This document shows positions 1 to 6,764 of a stretch of 10,371 nucleotides of DNA, one piece after another. The notes beneath the pieces were generated by a model. The model saw only the letters and a list, made by a program, of their open reading frames with translations. It had not been told where the DNA came from and did not search any database. The stretch's first letter is position 1. Each line of letters starts with the position of its first letter. The translations under genes and the position numbers were made by a program. Source of the DNA: Mycobacterium sp. (GTDB taxonomy: Bacteria; Actinomycetota; Actinomycetes; Mycobacteriales; Mycobacteriaceae); the NCBI GenBank assembly GCA_018500005.2, contig JAHBAP020000344.1, positions 1 through 10,371 on the forward strand, in the 5' to 3' direction.

Positions 1-2579
1 AGCCCGCTGAACGGTTCCAGTTGCTGCGGGTTGTCCACGGCGACAGTCAGTTTCGTCAGTGGCAGGCGCACCCGCAGCTTCTTGGCCTTGCGCAGCGACG
101 ACGCCGCGGAGCACACCTCGCGCACCTGGTCCATGGCGGCGACCAGGGCGGGATCGGCAGGCAGCACCCCGGGTTCGGGCCAGTCGGTGAGGTGCACCGA
201 ACGTTCACCGGTCAGGCCGCGCCAGATCACCTCGCAGGCCATCGGCAGCAGTGGTGCGGACAACCGGGTGGTGACCTCGAGCACGGTGTGCAGGGTGTCG
301 ATGGCGTCGCGATCCTCCTCCCAGAAACGCGAACGCGACCGCCGCACATACCAGTTCGTCAGGGCCTCGGTGAACTGACGCAATTGCTCGCAGGCACCCG
401 AGATGTCACAGACGTCCATCGCGGCGGTCAGTTCGTCGCGCAACTCGGCCAGCTTGGCAAGGATGTAGCGATCCAGCACATTGGTCGAGTCGGTGCGCCA
501 GGTTCCCCTGCTCGGTGCGTAGAGGGTCAGAAAGCTGTAGGCGTTCCACAACGGCAACAGGACCTGACGAACACCCTCCCGGATGCCCTGCTCGGTGACG
601 ATCAGGTTGCCGCCGCGCAGGATCGGCGAGGCCATCAGGAACCAGCGCATGGCATCGGAGCCGTCCCGGTCGAACACCTCGTTGACGTCGGGGTAATTGC
701 GCAGCGACTTGCTCATCTTGGCGCCGTCGTTGCCGAGTACGATGCCATGGGAGACACAGGTTTTGAACGCCGGCCGGTCGAACAACGCCGTCGCCAACAC
801 ATGCAGCGTGTAGAACCAGCCTCGGGTCTGGCCGATGTACTCGACGATGAAATCGCCTGGGTTGTGGGTCTGGAACCAGTCCTCGTTCTCGAACGGGTAG
901 TGCACCTGCCCGAAGGGCATCGAACCGGAGTCGAACCACACGTCGAAGACGTCCTCGATACGACGCATCGTCGACTGTCCGGTCGGATCGTCGGGGTTGG
1001 GCCGGGTGAGCTCGTCGATGTAGGGGCGGTGCAGATTGGTCGGCCGCACCCCGAAGTCCCGCTCGAGTTCGTCGAGGCTGCCGTATACGTCAATACGGGG
1101 ATGCGCGGGGTCATCAGACATCCACACCGGAATGGGTGTGCCCCAGTAGCGATTCCGGGATATCGACCAGTCCCGGGCGTTCGACAGCCATTTGCCGAAC
1201 TGTCCGTCTTTGACGTGCTCGGGATACCAGGTGATCTGCTGGTTGAGTTCGACCATCCGGTCGCGGAATTCGGTGACCTGGACGAACCAGGATGACACCG
1301 CCCGGTAGATCAACGGATTGCGGCACCGCCAGCAGTGCGGATACGGGTGGTCGTAGGTCTCGTGCCGGAGCAGCACCGGCTGATTCACCGCGGCCCCACC
1401 GGTGCCGTTCTTCAGGTCCCGGATGATCTGTGCGTTGGCGTCGAACACCTGCTGGCCCTGGTAGTCGGGCACGCTCGCGTCGAACCGGCCCTTGGCGTCG
1501 ACCGGGGTGACCGGGGTGATACCGACGGTGTCGGTGGTGGCCTTGTCGTCCTCGCCGTAGGCAGGTGCCATGTGCACGATGCCGGTGCCGTCCTCGGTGG
1601 TGACGAAATCCCCGCGCAGCACCTGGAAACTGTTGGCGGCGTCGGCGAAGTACGGGAACGGCGGCAGATAGCACAAGCCGAGCAGTTGTTCGCCGGTGTA
1701 GCTGGCGAGTACCTCAGGTTCCTCCCCCAATTCGCGGGCGTAGGCACCGAGTCGGGCCTGTGCCATCACCAATCGACGGCCATCGACTGCGACGACGACG
1801 TACTCCACCTCAGGGTTCACCGCCACCGCCTGGTTGGACGGCAGGGTCCACGGCGTCGTCGTCCATACCAGCAGGTACGCGCCGTCCAGATCGGATTCCG
1901 GTGTGGAGACCCGAAATCCCACGGTGACGGCAGGATCCTGCCGGCTCTGGTAGACGTCGTCGTCCATCCGGAGTTCGTGGGCGGACAGCGGGGTCTCGTC
2001 GTTCCAGCAGTACGGCAGAACCCGCACGCCCTCATAGGCCAGGCCCTTGTCCCACAACTGCTTGAAAGCCCAGATCACCGACTCCATGAAGGAGATGTCC
2101 AGCGTCTTGTAGTCGTTGTCGAAGTCCACCCAGCGGGCTTGGCGGGTGACATAGGCACGCCATTCGCCTGAGTACTTCAGCACCGAGTCACGGCACGCGT
2201 CGTTGAACTTCTCGATACCCATCTGCTCGATCTGGGCCTTGTCGGTGATGCCGAGCTGGCGTTGCACCTCGAGTTCGGCCGGCAGGCCGTGGGTGTCCCA
2301 GCCGAACCGGCGTTCCACCTTGTAGCCCCGCATGGTGCGGTATCGCGGGACGATGTCCTTGACGTAGCCGGTCAGCAGATGGCCGTAGTGCGGCAACCCG
2401 TTGGCGAACGGGGGCCCGTCGTAGAAGACGTACTCCGGCGCCCCGTCACGATTGGCGACGCTCGCCCGGAAGGTGTCATCGCAGGCCCAGTAGTCGAGGA
2501 CCCCCAGCTCGAGGGCCGGGAAGTCCGGTGAGCCGGCCGGCTTGGAATAGCCGGGCGAGGGGTGGCCGGTGCTGGTCAC
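1..2579 (-). CDS. ileS: Isoleucyl-tRNA synthetase, eukaryote-like type, C-terminus cut by window edge
   Basis: Cytoplasmic class I aminoacyl-tRNA synthetase that charges tRNA-Ile with isoleucine and hydrolyses mischarged Val-tRNA. The open frame runs without a stop from GTG at 2579 to the left edge, showing 859 residues. Actinobacterial IleS is usually about 1040 residues, so roughly 180 C-terminal residues are missing. Visible signatures in order: the HIGH-type ATP motif as HYGH (64-67) within [19 protein letters not shown] (93-100); the CP1 editing domain with TTPWTLPSN (241-249) and [10 protein letters not shown] (336-345), whose Asp is the usual editing residue; WFDSGS; and KMSKS (621-625). 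The tRNA-binding helical domain follows with [18 protein letters not shown] and GWDTHGLP are typical of the eukaryote-like IleS2 class, known in mycobacteria and linked to natural mupirocin insensitivity. That resistance is inferred here, not seen. The start is set by a strong GGAGG 8 nt upstream and by the T-box leader that ends just before it. The upstream gene diverges, so ileS has its own promoter. Confidence 0.97.
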   Translation of the reverse strand, partial: MTSTGHPSPGYSKPAGSPDFPALELGVLDYWACDDTFRASVANRDGAPEYVFYDGPPFANGLPHYGHLLTGYVKDIVPRYRTMRGYKVERRFGWDTHGLPAELEVQRQLGITDKAQIEQMGIEKFNDACRDSVLKYSGEWRAYVTRQARWVDFDNDYKTLDISFMESVIWAFKQLWDKGLAYEGVRVLPYCWNDETPLSAHELRMDDDVYQSRQDPAVTVGFRVSTPESDLDGAYLLVWTTTPWTLPSNQAVAVNPEVEYVVVAVDGRRLVMAQARLGAYARELGEEPEVLASYTGEQLLGLCYLPPFPYFADAANSFQVLRGDFVTTEDGTGIVHMAPAYGEDDKATTDTVGITPVTPVDAKGRFDASVPDYQGQQVFDANAQIIRDLKNGTGGAAVNQPVLLRHETYDHPYPHCWRCRNPLIYRAVSSWFVQVTEFRDRMVELNQQITWYPEHVKDGQFGKWLSNARDWSISRNRYWGTPIPVWMSDDPAHPRIDVYGSLDELERDFGVRPTNLHRPYIDELTRPNPDDPTGQSTMRRIEDVFDVWFDSGSMPFGQVHYPFENEDWFQTHNPGDFIVEYIGQTRGWFYTLHVLATALFDRPAFKTCVSHGIVLGNDGAKMSKSLRNYPDVNEVFDRDGSDAMRWFLMASPILRGGNLIVTEQGIREGVRQVLLPLWNAYSFLTLYAPSRGTWRTDSTNVLDRYILAKLAELRDELTAAMDVCDISGACEQLRQFTEALTNWYVRRSRSRFWEEDRDAIDTLHTVLEVTTRLSAPLLPMACEVIWRGLTGERSVHLTDWPEPGVLPADPALVAAMDQVREVCSAASSLRKAKKLRVRLPLTKLTVAVDNPQQLEPFSG

Positions 2580-2585
2580 GTGCAG

Positions 2586-2614
2586 GTCCTCCGGTGCCGA
2601 TTCGGCACGGGGAC
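2586..2614 (-). promoter_or_regulatory. Predicted SD-sequestrator hairpin of the ileS T-box
   Basis: Read on the minus strand, GUGCCG (2608-2603) pairs with CGGCAC (2599-2594) around the loop AAU, giving six perfect pairs. Below this, GUCC (2614-2611) pairs with GGAC (2589-2586), and CC (2610-2609) can pair with GG (2592-2591), leaving C2593 and A2590 bulged. This buries all or most of the GGAGG site. It matches the translational, rather than transcriptional, T-box design known for actinobacterial ileS. No U-tract follows, which argues against an intrinsic terminator. The pairing was done by eye and not folded computationally. Confidence 0.7.
2588..2592 (-). promoter_or_regulatory. Shine-Dalgarno of ileS (GGAGG)
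   Basis: On the minus strand GGAGG lies 8 nt before the GTG start at 2579, an ideal spacing. It fixes the start of ileS. It also sits inside a predicted hairpin, so its accessibility is probably what the upstream T-box controls. Confidence 0.85.
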
Positions 2615-2801
2615 GACGACGCGCGACTGCGCGAGCGCCGCGGTACCACCCCGCTTACGCGCATCCCTTTCAGGTGCTCGTCGCTCATTGCAGGCTGTGA
2701 CGGGCCCACCCGTTCGGTTCTACTTGGCCGCAGCGGGTCATCTGGCGGCTGTTCTTCCGAAGGCTCCCCGGTGATATCCGGATCGACGCCGTTGGACTGG
2801 G

Positions 2802-2807
2802 AGTCTA
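2802..2807 (-). promoter_or_regulatory. Putative -10 element for ileS leader (TAGACT)
   Basis: TAGACT on the minus strand fits the mycobacterial TANNNT -10 consensus. It would start transcription near 2795, just upstream of Stem I of the T-box, as required if the whole riboswitch is transcribed. No convincing -35 hexamer is visible, which is common for mycobacterial SigA promoters. Confidence 0.5.
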
Positions 2808-2872
2808 TCGCGTCCCTAGCGGGCCGCCCCGACCTCCCCGACGGGTCATCGAAGACTTCATTTGCTGGTCAG

Positions 2873-2878
2873 TACCAT
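2873..2878 (+). promoter_or_regulatory. Putative -10 element for mmpL (TACCAT), leaderless start
   Basis: TACCAT fits TANNNT and lies at exactly -12 to -7 relative to the GTG at 2885. Transcription would therefore begin on the start codon, giving a leaderless mRNA, a frequent mode in mycobacteria. No Shine-Dalgarno precedes this GTG, which agrees. The predicted ileS start near 2795 leaves about 90 bp between the two divergent transcription starts. Confidence 0.5.
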
Positions 2879-2884
2879 GGTCGA

Positions 2885-5800
2885 GTGGTTCGACACCGGC
2901 TGCCGGAAGCGACTGACGCGGCAGTCAAAGGTGGAGGCGTATTCGGCTTGATCGGGCATGTCGTCGTGCGGTGGCCATGGCTGGTCATCGCCGCGTGGAT
3001 CGCGCTGGCGATCACTCTGACGCAGGCCTTCCCGCCACTGGCCGTCCTGGCTCAGAAGGCTCCGGCCGCGATCCTGCCCCCGAGCGCACCATCGGTGGTG
3101 AGTCAGAAGCAGATGGCCGACGCCTTCAAGGAGGCCAGTTCCGACAACATCCTGCTGGTCGTCCTGACCAACGAGAAGGGGTTCACCAAGGCCGACGAGA
3201 CCGTCTACGCCGACCTGGTGCAGAAGCTGCGGGCCGATACCGAGGACGTCGCTGCACTGCAGGACTTCGTCACCACCCCGCCGCTGCGGGAGATCCTGGT
3301 CAGCAAGGACAACAAAGCCTGGTTGCTGCCGGTCAACATCGTCGGCGAGATCGGCACGCCCCAAGCCGTCACCGCCACCAAACGGGCCATCGAGACGGTG
3401 CAGCAGACCGTCACCGGCACCCGGATCACCGCCGACACCACCGGCCCGGCCGGGACGTTCAACGACATCCAGGACATCGGTGACCACGACCGCGTCACCA
3501 TCGAGATCGCCACCATCGTCGCACTGCTGACCATCCTGCTGATGGTCTACCGCAACGTCCTTACGATGATCCTGCCGCTGATCACCATCGGGGTGTCGCT
3601 GGCGACAGCCCAAGGTGTCGTTGCCGGCCTGGGCACCATCGGCCTGAGCATCTCCAATCAGACGGTGGTGCTGCTGACCGCCATGCTGGCGGGCGCGGGC
3701 ACCGACTACGCGGTGTTCCTGATCAGCCGCTATCACGACTACCTGCGGATGGGGGCGACCTCCGACCAGGCGATCCGCTATGCCCTGAATTCGGTGGGCA
3801 AGGTGATCACCGCCTCCGCCGCCACCGTGGCGGTGACGTTTCTGGGCATGGTCTTCACCAAACTCACCGTCTTCTACACCGTCGGGGTGGCCCTGGCTGC
3901 GGCGATCGCCGTCGGCTGCCTGGGAGCGGTCACCTTCCTGCCGTCGCTGCTCACCCTCGCCGGCCGGCGAGGCTGGGCGGCGCCGCGTAAGGAACTCACC
4001 GGGCGGTTCTGGAAGCGGTCGGGCATCCGCATCGTGCGCCAACCCACCCGCAATCTGGTGGCAAGCCTGGTGATCCTGGTGATTCTGGCCTCGACCGCGG
4101 GTCTGGCGTCTTACAACTATGACGACCGCAAGGCGTTGCCCCAGACCAGTGCCAGCATCCGCGGCTACGACGCGATCACCCGACACTTCCCGTTGAACGC
4201 CAGCCTGCCTCAGTACATCCTGATCACCTCACCGCGGGACCTCCGCACGTCCAAGGCCCTTGCCGACATGGAGCAAATGGCCTACCGGGTCAGCCAGCTC
4301 CCCGATATCGACATCGTCCGAGGCATCACCCGGCCGGCCGGTGAGTCGCTTGAGCAGGCGCGCCTGTCATTCCAGGCGGGCGAGGTCGGCAAACCGCTCG
4401 GTGAGGCGTCGAATCTGATCAACGGCAACGTCGGCAACCTCAACCTGCTGGTTTTCGGCGCCGACCAGGTCGCCACCGCTATCGATGCGGTACGAGCCCA
4501 ATTGGGACCGACCTTGGCCGCGACCAGCGGGGTGGTGAGCTCAATGGCCTTCCTGCAGAACCAGTACGGCACCGGAGCGGCCCTGCCGGGATTCGAGCCG
4601 GGCAGCAATCCCCTCAACACCATTCACGGACTGGGCGGCAGCATGGGCCGCATCGACGAGACCATGAAGGCCGCCGACGGGGCGGTCGTCCCGGTTCTCA
4701 ACGCTCTCAATGCCAGCCCCGTGTGCGACGCGGATCCCGCGTGCGTCGCCGCGCGGGCCCGTCTCCAGCAGACAGCGGATGCCCGCAGCAACGGCAACAT
4801 GCCCGATTTGGGCAATCTCGGTCATCAACTCCAGTCGATGCCGGGATCTGAATCCGCCGCAATGCCAACAGCAATGCCCAGCGCACCGCCCGCCGCTCCC
4901 CTTCCGCCGAGCACGGAGAACACGGAGAGCCCCGGCAAGGACAAGATCGAACCAACCGACATCAATCCCGCTCCGGTCGCGCCGGTGCCATCGGCGCCGG
5001 CCGACCCCGGCGTGCAGGGTGCGTTGAACTCGGTCGGCGACAACCTGAGGGCCGCCGGTATCGCGAGCCCGGGCGACTTGCAGGCCCAACTCGACCAGCT
5101 TCAGCAGGGCATCACCATGCTGGCCGACGCCAGCCGCAAGGTTTCCGATGGTGTTCAACTCCTGGTCGACCAGACCAAGAAACTCGGCTCCGGCCTGGAT
5201 CAGGCGTCGTCGTTCCTGCTGTCGATGCGGCGAAACGCCAACAGCCAGTCGATGGCCGGCTTCTACGTCCCGCCGCAGATCCTGACCGGCAACGAGTTCA
5301 AGAAGGCCGCGTCGATCTTCATCTCACCCGATGGTCGCACCGTCCGCTACCTCGTGCAGACCAAGCTGAACCCATTCACTCCCGAGGCCATGGACCAGGT
5401 CAACGCGGTGGTCGACACCGCCCGAGGCGCCCAGCCCAACACCGAACTGTCAGATGCCTCGATCTCGATGACCGGTTTGACGGTGACACTGCGTGACACC
5501 CGGGACTACTACCACAGCGACCTGAAACTGATCATCACCACGACCATCCTGGTCGTCTTCGGCATCCTGATCATGCTGTTGCGGGCACTCGTCGCACCGC
5601 TGTATCTCATTGTCTCGGTGATCATTTCGTACCTGTCGGCCCTCGGCATGGGCGTGGTGCTGTTCCAAATGATAATGGGCCAGGAAATCCACTGGAGTGT
5701 CCCGGGCCTGACGTTCATCATCTTGGTGGCGGTGGGGGCGGACTACAACCTGCTGCTGATATCCCGGATTCGCGACGAGTCCCCGGACGGGATCCGGTCC

Positions 5801-6028
5801 GGGGTGATCCGGACGGTCAGCCAGACCGGCGGCGTCATCACCGCAGCCGGCCTCATCTTCGCGGCGTCGATGGTCGGCCTGCAGTTCTCCAATATCACCA
5901 CCCTGGCCCAGATCGGCTTCATCATCGCCGCCGGGATCCTGCTGGACACCTTCCTGGTCCGCACCGTCACGGTGCCCGCGACGGCGGTTCTGGTCGGGAA
6001 GTGGAACTGGTGGCCGTCCAAGGCATAG
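2885..6028 (+). CDS. MmpL8-type RND lipid transporter
   Basis: Inner-membrane, proton-driven RND-family exporter predicted to move a large acylated lipid to the periplasm/outer envelope. The product has 1047 residues. TM1 is about 31-49; a first periplasmic domain runs to about 200. TM2-6 follow, with the proton-relay pair D274-Y275 in GAGTDYAVFLISRYHDY. TM7 is about 390-410, then a second periplasmic domain, then TM8-12 from about 881 with a second relay pair D953-Y954 in GADYNLLLISR. From memory it resembles M. tuberculosis MmpL8 throughout, for example VTTPPLRE, NYDDRK, MAGFY and QTGGVITAAGL. It keeps a CX5C pair (C614, C620) at the equivalent place. Two differences from MmpL8: residues about 660-709 are a Pro/Ala/Ser-rich tract, and the protein stops soon after TM12, without a long cytoplasmic tail. 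GTG 2885 is chosen because MmpL8 also has GGVF before TM1 (here GGGVF, 16-20) and because TACCAT lies at -12. The frame is open further upstream but crosses the T-box. The exact substrate is unknown; a GAP-like gene follows after 28 nt. Confidence 0.93.
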   Translation: MVRHRLPEATDAAVKGGGVFGLIGHVVVRWPWLVIAAWIALAITLTQAFPPLAVLAQKAPAAILPPSAPSVVSQKQMADAFKEASSDNILLVVLTNEKGFTKADETVYADLVQKLRADTEDVAALQDFVTTPPLREILVSKDNKAWLLPVNIVGEIGTPQAVTATKRAIETVQQTVTGTRITADTTGPAGTFNDIQDIGDHDRVTIEIATIVALLTILLMVYRNVLTMILPLITIGVSLATAQGVVAGLGTIGLSISNQTVVLLTAMLAGAGTDYAVFLISRYHDYLRMGATSDQAIRYALNSVGKVITASAATVAVTFLGMVFTKLTVFYTVGVALAAAIAVGCLGAVTFLPSLLTLAGRRGWAAPRKELTGRFWKRSGIRIVRQPTRNLVASLVILVILASTAGLASYNYDDRKALPQTSASIRGYDAITRHFPLNASLPQYILITSPRDLRTSKALADMEQMAYRVSQLPDIDIVRGITRPAGESLEQARLSFQAGEVGKPLGEASNLINGNVGNLNLLVFGADQVATAIDAVRAQLGPTLAATSGVVSSMAFLQNQYGTGAALPGFEPGSNPLNTIHGLGGSMGRIDETMKAADGAVVPVLNALNASPVCDADPACVAARARLQQTADARSNGNMPDLGNLGHQLQSMPGSESAAMPTAMPSAPPAAPLPPSTENTESPGKDKIEPTDINPAPVAPVPSAPADPGVQGALNSVGDNLRAAGIASPGDLQAQLDQLQQGITMLADASRKVSDGVQLLVDQTKKLGSGLDQASSFLLSMRRNANSQSMAGFYVPPQILTGNEFKKAASIFISPDGRTVRYLVQTKLNPFTPEAMDQVNAVVDTARGAQPNTELSDASISMTGLTVTLRDTRDYYHSDLKLIITTTILVVFGILIMLLRALVAPLYLIVSVIISYLSALGMGVVLFQMIMGQEIHWSVPGLTFIILVAVGADYNLLLISRIRDESPDGIRSGVIRTVSQTGGVITAAGLIFAASMVGLQFSNITTLAQIGFIIAAGILLDTFLVRTVTVPATAVLVGKWNWWPSKA

Positions 6029-6056
6029 CCCCGGCCGCTCACTAGGGTGGTGGGCT

Positions 6057-6752
6057 GTGTGGATCACCGTGCTGGTACTGGCGCTCGCGATGAACTTCGA
6101 GCCGTCCAGACCGGTGTGGGTTCCGCTGATGCTGGTCCGGCCGCGTCCGATCCTGCAACTGGTCGCGCTTTTCCTGGGCAGTTTCCTGTCCGGGTTGGCG
6201 CTCGGCCTGCTGGTGCTGTTCGTGTTCCACCAGACCCCGTTCGGCAACAACACCACCAACGCCGCACTGATGCAGATCGGGGTGGGCCTGTTCAGCCTGG
6301 TGATCGCCGCATTCCTGGCCAGCAATATCTCGATGCCGCGACGACGGGCGCTCAACAGCGATCCGGCAGACGAGCAGGGCACCCCCTCGGCGATCGACAA
6401 GATGTCCGATCGGGCCCGCAAGGTCCTGCGCCGGGGAAATTCCCCCTGGCTGTCGGCCGCAATCGGTGTTGGGATCGGCGCTCCGTCACTGGAATATGTT
6501 GCGGCCCTTGTCGTCATCGCGGGGTCGGGCGCCTCCAAGCCCACCGAAATCGCCGCGTTGCTGGTATTCCTGCTACTCGGCAACCTGCTGATCGTGGTGC
6601 CGCTCCTCACCTATCTCTTCGCACCCACCAAGACCCGCGGATGGATAGAGCGATTCCACAACTGGCTGCGCACCCGCGGCCGCCGGGAGTTCGCGACAAT
6701 CGTCGCGGCCCTGGGACTCGTTCAACTGATCATCGGCCTCGTCAGGCTCTGA
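6057..6752 (+). CDS. GAP/Sap-family (SfLAP) lipid-addressing membrane protein
   Basis: Integral membrane protein of 231 residues. The family members Gap (glycopeptidolipid-addressing protein) and Sap (sulfolipid-1-addressing protein) help move surface lipids out together with MmpL transporters. Hydrophobic segments lie near 1-15, 32-57, 70-93, 131-157, 163-189 and 212-231. A polar, basic loop at about 94-128 is probably cytoplasmic. The N-terminal MWITVLVLAL followed by VRPRP (27-31) fits the family, as does GAPSLEYVAAL (141-151). The GTG start at 6057 is the only start near the mmpL stop in this frame; a G-rich AGGGTGG (6044-6050) precedes it by 6 nt. The 28-nt gap from the mmpL stop suggests one operon and a shared substrate. 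The family call rests on remembered pattern and context, not a search. The next gene is convergent, with only 12 nt between stops. Confidence 0.8.
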   Translation: MWITVLVLALAMNFEPSRPVWVPLMLVRPRPILQLVALFLGSFLSGLALGLLVLFVFHQTPFGNNTTNAALMQIGVGLFSLVIAAFLASNISMPRRRALNSDPADEQGTPSAIDKMSDRARKVLRRGNSPWLSAAIGVGIGAPSLEYVAALVVIAGSGASKPTEIAALLVFLLLGNLLIVVPLLTYLFAPTKTRGWIERFHNWLRTRGRREFATIVAALGLVQLIIGLVRL

Positions 6753-6764
6753 CCCATTCCGCCG

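Larger units (their letters stand above)
2580..2795 (-). promoter_or_regulatory. T-box riboswitch, ileS leader (ultrashort Stem I, specifier AUC)
   Basis: A tRNA-sensing leader that senses the charging state of tRNA-Ile and controls ileS translation. The hallmark T-box sequence GGGGUGGUACCGCGG is at 2652-2638 (minus). Its UGGU bulge complements the ACCA 3' end expected of uncharged tRNA-Ile. Upstream, a short Stem I has GGC (2790-2788) pairing with GCC (2764-2762). A CCGG/CCGG helix (2781-2778 with 2771-2768) closes a 6-nt loop AUAUCA that holds the Ile codon AUC (2775-2773). A specifier in the terminal loop of a minimal Stem I is the described 'ultrashort' class of actinobacterial ileS T-boxes. 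Between them lie Stem II-like hairpins: GCCGC with GCGGC, and ACGGG with CCCGU around UGGG. The latter may be the Stem IIA/B pseudoknot. GAGCG near 2688 can pair with CGCUC near 2632 to close the antisequestrator. The T-box identity is very secure; the upstream limit depends on the predicted transcription start. Confidence 0.92.

Noticed and set aside
21..2171. Long plus-strand open frames (21-1295 and 1335-2171)
   Set aside because: They lie antisense to ileS, whose motifs ([26 protein letters not shown]) are unmistakable. Their translations are Arg/Gly/Val-rich without domain features, as expected for shadows in GC-rich DNA.
2851..2859. Perfect palindrome GAAGACTTC near the -35 region of mmpL
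   Set aside because: Only four base pairs per arm and the flanks do not extend it, so it is too short to call an operator.
2528..2884. Upstream extension of the mmpL reading frame to an ATG at 2528
   Set aside because: The frame is open, but it crosses the ileS start and the whole T-box leader on the opposite strand, and its translation does not look like an MmpL N-terminus. The MmpL8-like sequence begins only around GGGVF.
2858..4186. 442-codon minus-strand open frame
   Set aside because: Antisense to the mmpL coding region; the His/Gln/Arg/Asp-rich composition is typical of a shadow frame.
5450..6610. 386-codon minus-strand open frame
   Set aside because: Antisense to the end of mmpL and most of the GAP-like gene, both supported by membrane segments and family motifs.
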